From the NCBI GenBank assembly GCA_029204225.1, contig CM055093.1:47440354-47504353 (forward strand): a stretch of DNA of 64,000 nt, written 5' to 3'. Positions 25,650 to 36,484 of the stretch are shown piece by piece. The translations under genes and the position numbers were made by a program. Position 1 is the stretch's first letter; every line of letters begins with the position of its first letter. This DNA is from Diphasiastrum complanatum. Lineage: Eukaryota; Streptophyta; Lycopodiopsida; Lycopodiales; Lycopodiaceae. The notes beneath the pieces are model-generated. The model was not told where the DNA came from. It did no database searches and saw only the letters and a list, made by a program, of their open reading frames with translations.

Positions 25650-26199
25650 ATACTCAGATATATCTAGGGCACTTTGAGATTTGGTATTCTCTATGGTAGA
25701 CAGGATGATTTGAAGTTACAAGGATATGTGGATGCTGATTGGGCTGGAAATGCGGAAGACCGGAGATCTACTACAAGTTATGTTTTTAGTCTTGGTTCTG
25801 GTGCTATCTCTTGGAGTTCAAAGAAGGAGCATACTATTGCTTTATCATCTACAGAGGCAGAATATCGAGCTACTACGAGTGCAACGTGCGAAGCAATATG
25901 GTTGCAAAGGATTCTACATCTACATATGGTACAAGATTTACCTACGGTACTTCAATGCGACAATCATAGTGGTATTAAATTGGCAAAAAATTCCAGTTTT
26001 TCATAGCAGGACAAAGCATATTGAAGTACGACAACACTTCATTAGAGAGAAATTCAAAGTGATGAAGTGGAGCTTATCTATTGCCCTACGGAAGAGCAAG
26101 TTGCAGATATCTTTACAAAAGGTGTTGGCAAAGAAAAATTTCAGAAGTTTAGAGAACTTCTAGGAGTAATAGATAACAAAGTAAACATTTTAGGGGGAG
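25650..26199 (+). pseudogene. pol: Ty1/copia RNase H fragment
   Basis: Encodes LQGYVDADWAGNAEDRRS, SGAISWSSKKEH, LSSTEAEYRA and LQCDNHSGIKLAKN, the conserved RNase H blocks of copia elements including the D, E, D acid residues. A frame change near 26000 is followed by [20 protein letters not shown], the usual end of pol. The purine tract TTTTAGGGGGAG (about 26188-26199) follows. The 5' part is truncated at about 25650 against unrelated sequence. Confidence 0.9.
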
Positions 26200-26620
26200 T
26201 GTTAGGAATTAATGCTTATTTGATACCCCTTAATGATAGTTTGGCCATGCCTGTGTGCTATTTTTAGAGGCCATTCTATTTATAGTCAATTTGTTATTTA
26301 AGGCTTATGCATGTAGGTGGGTGCACTACAAATAGATTAGGATCTATTTAGTACTTAGAAGTTCATTTTTGGTCTTTACCAAATATAGGTATTATAATTA
26401 GCAATTAGCTTTTGCTATTTTGCTATTTGCTTTAGGCTCTTAGCTTTTCTCATTCATTAGAGAAACTATTTAAGTAGGCTGGCGCCCCACCACAATCATT
26501 CCATTATGGTAGAGCAATTGCTCAATTCTCCTATGATCTGAATTCTTTCTATGCTTGGTTTTGTGTGAGTGCTAGTAGGACTAGTATCTTCATCTAGAAT
26601 TTGGATCACAAATTCTAATA
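26200..26620 (+). mobile_element. Copia 3' LTR
   Basis: Starts TGTTAGGAATTAATGC directly after the polypurine tract and probably ends near CAAATTCTAATA, an imperfect inverted copy of the start. Length is about 420 bp. The right end is less certain than the left. Confidence 0.65.
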
Positions 26621-26819
26621 TAGAGAAGGCATTCCTCATCATAATCTATGCAGCAAAGGTTGGGAGGGGACAAGGCAGCCAGCTCCACCATGTTTCAAGC
26701 TTTTTGATGTTATGTAAATGTAGGAAAATCAATAGGGATCGAAGCTTCAGATCGTTGTGTACTTGATGTGCTAGGTTTTGAGTTAAGTTTCAAATTGGAG
26801 TTTGGCATATCCCCTTGTT

Positions 26820-27185
26820 ATTGTGAACCCTAGAAAGTTGTTAAAAAGATCAATGATGTTTCTTACAAGTTAGGTTAACCTGAAACTTGTAAAGTGGATC
26901 CTGTATTTCATGTTTCTAGATTGAAACGGGTTTTGCATAATGGTGATAACTTGTTCTCTGATGGTTTGTTGCAATCCAGGAGCAGGGAGAAGTAACCCAT
27001 GGGCCGACAAGGGTATTGGATAGGTGGGAGAGGTGTTTATGTCGTTTGATCTGTGAGTACTTGGTCAATTCGCATGGCAAGCCTTTTTCTATTGCTACCT
27101 GGGAGACCACGCACTGTCTGCATGCACAGTATCCTAGCTTCACCATCGCGGACAATGTTACTCCCTATCCCGATTGTTTATTATT
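26820..27185 (+). pseudogene. pol: Chromovirus pol tail (integrase end, chromodomain)
   Basis: Fragments in frame read VSYKLG, then CKVDPVFHVSRLKRVLHNGD, the conserved linker at the integrase C-terminus of Ty3/gypsy elements. After a stop and a frame change come RVLDRWERC and EYLVNSHGKPFSIATWE (27055-27105). The latter matches the core of the chromodomain (EYLVKW-G-P---ATWE pattern) carried by chromoviruses. Two stops and a frameshift make it dead. The rest of pol is missing to the left. Confidence 0.75.
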
Positions 27186-27454
27186 TTATGCACATATGTA
27201 CTTTTTGTAAACATAGAATTGGCTACGGCACCAGCCTGTGGTGACCTTTGTAACAAAAATCAAGAAAAGTGCACCCTCCTACATATTCTTTAGGCTGTTT
27301 GTACTTGCACGTGTGGGATGAGGTGGTAGGGTGCTGAGGCAATCATCTCGGAAACATGCCTACCCTCTATACTATGCTTTACAGTGACCAATTTGGTGCA
27401 CTGTAGCTCAAGATATCGTTGACCTCGTAAAAGGGATAGTTGACTAATCAACAG

Positions 27455-27590
27455 GACACATGTTGTATGCTCACTGGGACCCTTGGTCCAGTGAATAAGC
27501 GACACATGTCAACGTTGACCAGTCAAACATGACACGTGTCACATGCTCACTAGGACACTTGGTCCAATGTTTGAGCGACACATGTCAGCC
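27455..27590 (+). repeat. Tandem duplication, period about 76 bp
   Basis: GACACATG...ATGCTCACTGGGAC...TTGGTCCAGTG...GAGCGACACATGTCA-type units start at 27455 and 27531. The two copies are diverged, and the second contains the palindrome GACACGTGTC. Confidence 0.75.
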
Positions 27591-28143
<553 letters not shown>

Positions 28144-28536
28144 AAATCATTTGAAAAAACCCCTAATCTCTTTCAAATCTCACAAGATTTCATATTTTCA
28201 AAGAATCTATATGTTGGAATCGAGGTTCAAATTCAAAATCAATTTGAGTTGATAATGTTGTAAATTGTTAGACTAACATTGTTATTGAATGCAACTACTT
28301 CTAAAATCTAGTTGGCTCTTTTCTTCCTAACATTTCATTGAGGGAATGTTACACTAGTGTTTAATTGCAACTATCTATCAAAAAGTATCGCTCATCTCAA
28401 TGACTTCCAAGGTTACCTGTTTAATGTTAGATATTACTCAGTTACTAGTCCCCATGGACCACAGAATTCAAGTAGAAAGATAAGACCTCAGAAATTTCAG
28501 ATGCAATAGTAGAGGCTGGAGGTTTTTTTTTGCAAG

Positions 28537-29504
28537 ATAGTATTAGTTTCGATTCCCATGGTACAATTTTTGTAGTTAGTCCATTTTTCATGGGAGCGGT
28601 AAAGGCGAAAGAAGCCAATTTTGAGAAGGCTGTCTATTTTATCGAGTGCAATCCTATGGTGAAATTTTATTTGATTCTATATGAAAATAAGTAAGGATTG
28701 CTCTTTTCTTCTTGTTGCTTTAATCTGAATTGTTGCATGCCTCATTGCTTTAATAAGAACGGAATTTTTTCATAAACATGAATTTAACGATATTTGTATC
28801 TTGGTTGTTGCAGTCGGCATTGGAGCCTAAACATTCTTTTTGTAAAGATAAATAAGGAGGGAATATCAAATTTTCTATGTGTAAAATTAAACTCTGCTGC
28901 AAATACACAGAGAGAATTTGATTCTCTACTTCATGATGCCATTTGGGAAATACCGACAACGACAACTTCAATTGGAGATATAACCATTAAATCTCTCAAG
29001 GTATATTCAATTTATCTCTAATATGCATGTATTCCTGTTTTAATTCAAATGTATCATCATAGCATAAATAAAATTTCTATCATAATATTACTAATTTTCG
29101 TTCTATGCAGTGTGTATAGCAAAATGACGCTTTTAGTTGTTCATGGTTCGTTCGGTACAATATGAAGTTATTTTTTGAATGGTATAATTTACAAATGGAT
29201 GTACATATTGAAAAGGTAATATTCTATTCATTTGTAGTTCATTTCATTCTGATTCATATTTTATTACTATCATTGTTTGTAATTTGCTGATTCTCGTATT
29301 TTGTGATGATAGTTCACTCTTGAGCAGTATACTCCTGATGATGTATATAGATTTCGGCAAGAGTTGGTCAGAACCTTTGCCCAGTACGGTGTAAGCATCG
29401 CACTTGCAATCGAGGGCCCTCAAAAGGAAGCTGCTCATGTCTTAACAGCCTTTCAGGTTGTTCAAGATGCAGATCTTATTTTATATGATATCAAAAAGGA
29501 ATAA
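28537..29504 (+). CDS. Ulp1-like (C48 family) cysteine protease, 3' exons
   Basis: Four exons can be traced with GT/AG borders and compatible phases: about 28537-28690, 28814-29000, 29120-29215, 29313-29504 (or ending at a GT at 29457). The family cleaves SUMO-type ubiquitin-like proteins. The catalytic set is visible in order: His in RHWSLNIL (28818), Asp in EFDSLLHDAIW (28920), the oxyanion Gln in QNDAFSC (29120) and the nucleophile Cys (29138). Exons three and four are exact multiples of three (96 and 144 bp). Exon three stays open only if the AG at 29119 is used; the nearer CAG at 29110 would include a TAG. A C-terminal piece, TLEQYTPDDVYRFRQELV, has no known domain. The start is not found. 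It could be a host gene or cargo of a MULE-type transposon, which often carry such proteases. Confidence 0.65.
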
Positions 29505-29971
29505 AAGTCCTTCCTAATACAGAGGAAGGCAATTTTGTAGCAGATATTCCTCTTGCCTTAAAAGGCATTGAGGCCCTTCCCGAAACAGAGGAGAGCGAGA
29601 TTATAGAAGGAGTTGTTGCTTTATTAGTTCCTAATACAAATATAGAAAATATAGAAAAATTGATTGAATAGAGATCTATTTGTAAATAGAGAGACATAAA
29701 AAAAAAAATACAATCATTTTACTTGTAAACAACCCGTTTATGGGTTTTTTTTATTTGATATCACAATAGATTCTTACAATCAGCTTGTGTCCATAGTCTA
29801 ATAATGGAATGCAATTTTTCTATAATGACAAAAAGACGTTGGCATGTATTTGCTGATAGTGAATCTCAATGTTCTTCCATAAGTTGGATTGTTTCACCAA
29901 TATCTCAGCATTTGATCTCGAGCTCATGTCTTTTACGTACCTGCATAAAATTAATACAAAGTTAGTTAGAA

Positions 29972-31260
29972 TTAGTACAGAGTTTGTATTAGAAAGTTTT
30001 GATTGAAACTATTCATAAAAGATCGAGTGTTTACAATTACTATGAGTTTACCATTGAAAATGAATCTGAAGTTTGAAAGTACATCATCTTGTAGGAGCAA
30101 TAGTTCCCGTCGGATGTAGTTTAGACTCCAATCTTCTTCCACCTCAACACATGTCAAAACGACATCATTGTATATAATCTCAATATTTTTTCGTTTTGAA
30201 TGTCCACTGGCTTCCAAGTCTTGATCGAGTGGCACCCATTTACCTTTATTTTTTTTCCATCTTTGATAATGGAAGCATAAGCTCAACATTTATTTTTCAA
30301 TTTGATAACGGAAGCATATGGAAGACATTTTAATTCTGCATTCTATTTCTCCATCTGATCTTTTGTCCCAACCTTCATCCATAAGTTCAGATAATAAACT
30401 ATTTGATAAATTTTTGCATACAAACATCGTTGGGATTTTGTGTACATTGACACTTGAAAAAAAATCCACAAATATATTCAAGAAAATAAACCAACTCAAT
30501 CTGACTGTTTTTTATCTTGTGCTCATTTTTAATGAATTTTTTACATCATTATATATCTTGCAATGAAATGATTCTGAAACTGTAGCATCTGGTGCAATCC
30601 ATTCATCACTTTCAAAGCTAGGTAATGGAATTGGTACTATTTGTCCAAAATTTTCTTTTGTATCAGGAATGTACATTGATTCATAAAAAAAAATTCCACC
30701 ATTAGCTAGATCTTTTGCAGTTCTACCTCGATATTGCAGCTGTCCAATATCAGTGTGAATAACATCTAGCACACCTGCTAAAGATCCACTCGGCTCCCAT
30801 TCATTTATGTTGGATGGATATAAATCTGCAAGAGAAAAATGATCAGATTGGCAAGTTTACTATTAGATATTTATGAATGACAAAAATCAAAGTATCAAAA
30901 ATATCGATACTCATAGTTGCTTTTTTTGTGATCCTAACAGTTGAATCCTTGCACATTTATCTCTGAATGCATATATACATGTTGGAATAGAATTTCAGAA
31001 ATAGATTCTCCTCCTGATGATGTTTTGAAATCCAAAATTCTGGCCTTCCAATAAGATCGAAATGATAGTTTTGAACTTTTCCTTTTTCGAAATGCTCCTC
31101 TTGATGATGGATGCATCAAAACCCAAGAGTTTTTTGAATATTTTCTTGGCACCCATAATCCATTATCATCTGTCTCGTTGAATAGAAGCACAGAGTCGAT
31201 TGAGGAGCACGACTTCCTTGATGGTGCCATTCGTAATTTGCATGCAAAAATCTGAAACAA
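29972..31260 (-). CDS. Unknown multi-exon gene
   Basis: Minus-strand coding-like blocks: 31260-30934 (contains GLWVPRKYSKNSWVLMHPSS), 30825-30545 (acceptor TTTCTCTTGCAG, donor GTAAAA; contains HTDIGQLQYRGRTAKDL and VPIPLPSFESDEW), about 30470-30320 (contains PTMFVCKNLSNSLLSEL) and 30289-30041 (contains VEVEEDWSLNYIRREL and FRFIFNGKLI before a GTAATT donor). I do not recognise the protein. The last block vaguely recalls a ubiquitin-like fold, which is only an impression. The gene is convergent with the Ulp1-like gene at 28537-29504. A partial duplication near 30290-30300 repeats an ATGCTTCC-TTATCAA stretch. Confidence 0.45.
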
Positions 31261-31689
31261 TGAACTATGAATCTGAAAATTTGCGTAGACAAAAAGTCAT
31301 GAATCTGAGAAAAAGTGTTGGCAAAAATTTAAAACACTGATCTATTTGGCGCCACAAATTAACTCTAGTTATCCTTATTAACCATGGTTTGACAATGCAT
31401 ATACATTAATGGTACATCGATTTTCTCATCTCAACCATCTGTCATATTCATTTTCAATATTTTTGGGTCTCTTCGGGCAGTGATGAGCTGGAAGGGCAGG
31501 CCTCATCAACCAGTAGCATTTCCACATGCTGTCCGACGAAACAACAATATATTTAAAAAGTTTTTATTTTATTTATATTTGAAAAATTCTACGTTACGTA
31601 GAACCCCGAAGTTAAGGTTTCAATTGGTCCACATGGCAATGAAAATAAGAAAAAAAAATAAAAAAGCATCTTTTTCAAAGGCCCTCATC

Positions 31690-32650
31690 GGGCTCTAAGT
31701 TTCTCTAATGCTAACCTCTTTTGATGAACCTACAAGTGTATATGAAGCAAGGAAGAAAGAGGAGTGGATCCAAGCAATGGATCTTGAGTATCAAGTTCTA
31801 TGAAGAATGAAACACCTTTTGGAGGATCTTCTTGTGTAGATGATGCTATGTAAGTGGATGGATGTTATTATGTTGTAAAATTAAGTAATGGATCCGAAAA
31901 AAAAAAATTAAATGACTTTGATGGTCAAGTTTATGATCAAGAAGTTGATCTCAAAGAGGCTTCAACTAGTCAAAAGGGAAGTTGGCAATTTGGTCAAGAG
32001 CATCAAAGGAGAGGTAATTGGCAAAGATGTTATGGATCTATTTTTGCATGTTATTGAAGACTCAATTAAGGTCAAAGGAGTAGCAAGGAAGTGTTGTTCA
32101 AGTTTACTTTACTTGTTCTATCTCATGTTTGAGCATTTTCATGTGGATGTGTGCAAATTGTCAAGGTATGGTCAAACTAGATTGGTGAGCATTATTTTGA
32201 TGTTGGAGTGGTACTAGCATTCTTGGTTGGCTTTGTTGATGGAAATGAAGCTATTGGAGGTTCATTATGTCACTCATTCATGTTCAAGTCATCAAGGTAT
32301 GATGGTATCTTGAGGCAAGATGGAAATGGAGGCTCATTCATGGAGTGTCATGGTGGATACATGGCAACAAAGGACAAACAAGGAGGAAACATGCAAGCAA
32401 AAGTTGATCACTCACATTTATTATTTGTTTGTTGTATTTTTCCAGAGAGTTCAAAGTTGATAACATGGAAGAATCATCTCATTTACATTCTATGTGATTC
32501 TTCATGGCTCATTGAAGTGATATGTCAATATTTTGTGAGGGAGCAAGTCATGCTAAAGGAGGTTTAGCGTCAACATGTTTCTTCAAGGGAATGTGTAGTT
32601 AATATCTTCACCAAAGCATTGGGAAATGAGTTGTTTATGAAGCATAGGAC
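31690..32650 (+). pseudogene. pol: Ty1/copia pol remnant with rearranged interior
   Basis: At about 31710-31800 the frame gives EPTSVYEARKKEEWIQAMDLE, cut here to 20 or fewer key residues of the RT start. RT and RNase H are then replaced by unrelated or rearranged sequence to 32560. The end of pol reappears (VSSRECVVNIFTKALGNELF, about 32575-32640). The interior, including the WLIEV and LIYILCDSSW segments, is shared with 61925-62430, so both derive from one rearranged element. Confidence 0.75.
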
Positions 32651-32664
32651 ATCACGAGTCAAAT

Positions 32665-33202
32665 GCTACATTTTTTTATTTGGCAATTGAGGCCAATTTC
32701 ATATTAGACTTAGACATTTACTTTTTATAGTCATATTAGTCTAAATGCATTTGAAATTACTCGTTTTAGAATTGGAGGGAAATCTAGAAAGTCGAGTTAC
32801 TAGTAGGCTCAAATTTGAATAAGGTTCATGGATCCTAGTCACTCTATGTTAGGGTTTTATCATTTTGGAGGGAAACCAAATTTTTGAATATTGATAGATA
32901 TGCTATATATAGTTGTACACACATGAGAGAAGGCTGATCTTCTACCTCTCTTACCTCATTCATGCCTGTACATGGTTCTCTTGGGTTGTACCATCCATTG
33001 GAGCACAAACTCTACTTGTGATATCTTGCAATTTTATGTGTAGAATGATTTGTTATTGCTATTTTCGAATCCACAAGTGTGAAATACAGTAGGTTACTGT
33101 TGCTATATGGACAATAGCTTCTATTTATATTTTGATTCATGTTTGATCAAGTTCTATTAGAATTAGCATTCTATTTTGTGTGTAGATGCTGATTTTTCTA
33201 CA
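32665..33202 (+). mobile_element. Copia 3' LTR (copy J), start deleted
   Basis: Collinear with 62455-62955: TGGCAAATTGAGGCCAA-like start, ATTAGACTTAGA, TTTGGAGGGAAACCAA, GTACATGGTTCTCTTGGGTT, GCAATTTTATGTGTAGAAT, GATCAAGTTCTATTAGA. It ends TTTTTCTACA at about 33202. The purine tract and the TGTG terminus present in the other copy are absent because of a deletion of roughly 75 bp. Confidence 0.7.
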
Positions 33203-33237
33203 TTGGCAAGATTGATGAATTGCTTGTTTTTGTAACC

Positions 33238-33430
33238 AAAGATGATTTGGATCTGTCATAAAACTTCACTTGAAAGTCCTCATAGGCGGTATGAAGAGAT
33301 TCTAAGATAGGGATGTTCCAACGAACATCATGAGAAAGTGACCTCATCACTTGCCTCACGACCCTGTAAAAGGAGTATGAGGGATCATGAGATGGGTAGT
33401 CTTTTGTAATCTCCTTATGTCTCTGAGCCT
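33238..33430 (-). other. Coding-like patch on minus strand
   Basis: About 64 codons open on the - strand with a protein-like composition (YSFYRVVRQVMRSLSHDV, then RWNIPILESLHTAYEDFQVK). A stop lies just upstream. No family is recognised. It is probably a decayed exon or transposon ORF. Confidence 0.3.
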
Positions 33431-34138
33431 TGGTCGTCTAGGTCAATTGACTCTACCAGTTCCTATAGGGCAATGAGGAGGTACAAAACTAGTCAGATGC
33501 GCGATCTATCTCGTGCGGGCCATGACTGAATTTAGGCCGTATCACTATGACAGGCTGGAGGAGTACAATTTTGAAACTGGAGGACTATGGCATGTGGTGG
33601 CGATATGGGACGGAGTATTGCTATGACACGTCGAAAGAGTATGCGTTAGAGAAAGTAGCTACAATGGGCACTTTGTGGTGATATGGAGGTGTAAAACTTG
33701 CAAGAGAGCAAGTAATAGAAACATAGAATGAGGTAAGTCCATGCTTTTCTAGTGCTCTAGAAGATGCAATCATTCCAAATATTGAACTAGTGTGTCGTAT
33801 GTGTGGAGGGACACATGGCCTATCTTTAGTGGTCCACTTTTTGATGTTGATCTGTCAACCTTGATTGTCACGTGCGAGCAAATGTGTCACTTTCTCAACC
33901 AAACACGTGTCAATTTATGATTTGACTGTACTACGATCGTTGGTTCACAAGTGTGGTGATCTTAACTGTTCATTTTGCAGATAGGTGTCCCAGCATTGAT
34001 CTCTTTCAACAAAGTATTTTGTGCTCACCATTGTTCCTATTGGCGCGTCATAGCGATATACCACTCCCATCTAACATATCACCATCACACCCAACAAATA
34101 TCTAAACCCCATTTATTTCTATCAATACTCCATTAGCC
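33431..34138. other. Unassigned upstream region
   Basis: No clear gene. A short + frame near 33525-33640 (RPYHYDRLEEYNFETGG) is protein-like. ACACGTGTCAA near 33905 is a G-box-like site. The 3' part is the presumed upstream region of the ORF at 34139. Confidence 0.3.
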
Positions 34139-34823
34139 ATGGCATCTTCTTCTTCCATGGACACACCCGAGAGAGCTTTGCAATCCTTCCTTGTCGATGC
34201 TAGAGTTGAGATAATCTACTTCAGTTGGTACCTACTTTCACATGAATTTGACATAGAGAGGTTCGTTGTTGAGCATAGGGAGTACTTTATAGAAAATTTT
34301 ATGAGTAGTGTCTCTGACAAACCATGTTGCTTCACTCTATTGACTCATACTCAGCCAATGCGAGGCAAAAGCATGATCACAAGTTCACCAAGCTTATTAA
34401 TCTGTTCAAGCGAGCTGTGTTTTGTGGAGACGCACAACCATATCTGTCAGTTTTTTTAGGAAGGCATGGCCTTTGTATTCTATATATATTTTCTGATCCC
34501 TGATGAGACAATATCTTTTTGCGCAGGCACAATTTTTCTGCTAGCCTCCAGTCTTGTTGTCATTACTGACGCTGCTATCATTGGTGAGGTTTTGGGAGAA
34601 GAAGAGGAGGCAAGTTTGGCCTCTGAATAGGACCATACGAAGGCCTGTGCTTTGTCAATTTCTCCCTTATCTATTATCTATTGTAAGCGAGAATGACAAA
34701 AGCAAAACCTTGTTGGATCTGCCCGTGTACTGCATGGACGACATTCCGTTCTTATCCATGATTTGTTTGCAAGTAGACATGGGGATTCTCTTTGAATACC
34801 GGGACTTCAATAATGGCCATTAG
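34139..34823 (+). CDS. Hypothetical gene, probably interrupted
   Basis: The ATG at 34139 sits in GCCATGGC, a good plant start context. The frame opens MASSSSMDTPERALQSFLVD and continues with FDIERFVVEHREYFIENFMS. A better protein-like continuation then lies in another frame (HDHKFTKLINLFKRAVFCGD, about 34370-34435), implying a frameshift or unrecognised splice. After a pyrimidine tract and GCGCAG acceptor at about 34526, a second block (34554-34823) is open and ends with FEYRDFNNGH. No domain is recognised. It may be a small lineage-specific gene or a decaying one. Confidence 0.4.
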
Positions 34824-36484
34824 GGCCTTGTCATTTTTTTCTCTTGGACATAAATATCCGAAGAATACAAAAAAATCAATCAGGCCTCTAATATAGTTCT
34901 TGTACTGGTAAGAGAAGCCAGCAAAAATATTCCTGCTTAAATGGGCGAGAATGAATATAAGCAGGAACAGAAGCCATTCTTACAACATCCTCAGAAGATA
35001 GGAAGGCAATCATACGATACAAGAGTTATATTAGAATAAAAAGGCCAGTTTCTGATAAGACCTGTTGCTGGGTGGATGAAGCTCCAGGCTGTCTGTATTC
35101 AAAAGGAACATCTGAAGCCTGGTGCCTCTAACTGGCTAGGCCAAGATGTGGATGTACAGTGTCAACACTGTGGATCAATAGCGTAAATAGCATATATAGT
35201 ATCGCTGCTAAAGCACGCAATGGTAAGAATAAGTTCTATCATGGCTGGTCATATTTGTCAACCAGTACAAGCATATGACAACCCTTTGTGTATGGCACCT
35301 CCATGAATCCTCAGCAAAATAACTAGCCCATCACTTTGGGAGTTCAAATGAATCCCATGTTCAAGTACTATCTGCATTCATGGCATCTGTCACCAGACAA
35401 CGTGCACATATGGGGTAGAGAGTATGTATCAAAGCAGCCTGATTTGCCATACAAAAGCCATGTATGGATGGGGTTTCATAAATCTGATTCTCACACGAAC
35501 TCAATCTGAAGCTATTTGTGTAAGCTTAATGATATTCAGCAACTAGAGTAGACAATGGCAACGAGCCACTAAGGATTTTTAATACTCAATTGATCATTGC
35601 CCCATTATAAGAAGACTTCATAGCAAAAAAACGTGTTTTTCACAATATATAAATTTTGTTTTTCACATAGATTCCGTCATGCTTATAAAACTGGCTCAAC
35701 TGTCCAGAATAAATGCCGATCATTTGCAAACTTATTATGCTTCCAATCAATGTGACCAGCTGTTGCTCATCAGCTTGTATACAGAATTGCAATATAATGG
35801 ATCAGATTTGGAAGTAATGAGTTAGAAAAGAAATAAATAAATTTTTAGAGAGTTTGAAGACCAATAACTTGAATTCCCCAAGTACATTCAGATTAAGATG
35901 CTTGCAAGCTATTTGCTGCTGGCCAGCTTGGTTAAAAATTAATAGCATCAGAGAACCTTATCAGAAAATAAAACTTTGTTGAGGTTTCAGCTCCCTTGTA
36001 CAAAGCTTGCAAGGGACAATTCTTGACTTGCAGTTTCAAATTCTTGAGTCATTGATGTCGGGGCTGTAATACTTGTACAAGCCCTGCGACCTGACAATCG
36101 ACATCTATCAAAGATGAGACCTATGTACTCTCGCTTTTTGGTCAAATAACTGTACACCTTGAGAGAAATGGACATATCTAGAACCCTCCATGTGACATAG
36201 CAAAAGGAGCAGCCAACTGTCTCCATTCAGTAGAATGTTGGAGCCGTATGGCCCCTCATGAAACTTTTGCTAATGCTATGCGTATAATAACATGGACGTG
36301 ATCTTACAAGTTCTCTAAGTCTTACCAGAGAGCGTGGGTACTTCAGTTGCACAATGTTGTCAATCATGATACAAGGCCATTGCCCCAAATGTAAAGGGTG
36401 ACCTCAAATATGAAGAATTACACTTTACACAAATACCCAGCCTTTTAACTCCTACTCGGTGACTGTACAAGAAGCACCCGGCAG
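34824..36484. other. 3' flank of the telomere-binding gene
   Basis: No coding sequence recognised. It lies downstream (on the - strand) of the stop at 36485 and probably includes the 3' untranslated region. A frame at 35987-36226 (-) shows no domain. Confidence 0.4.
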
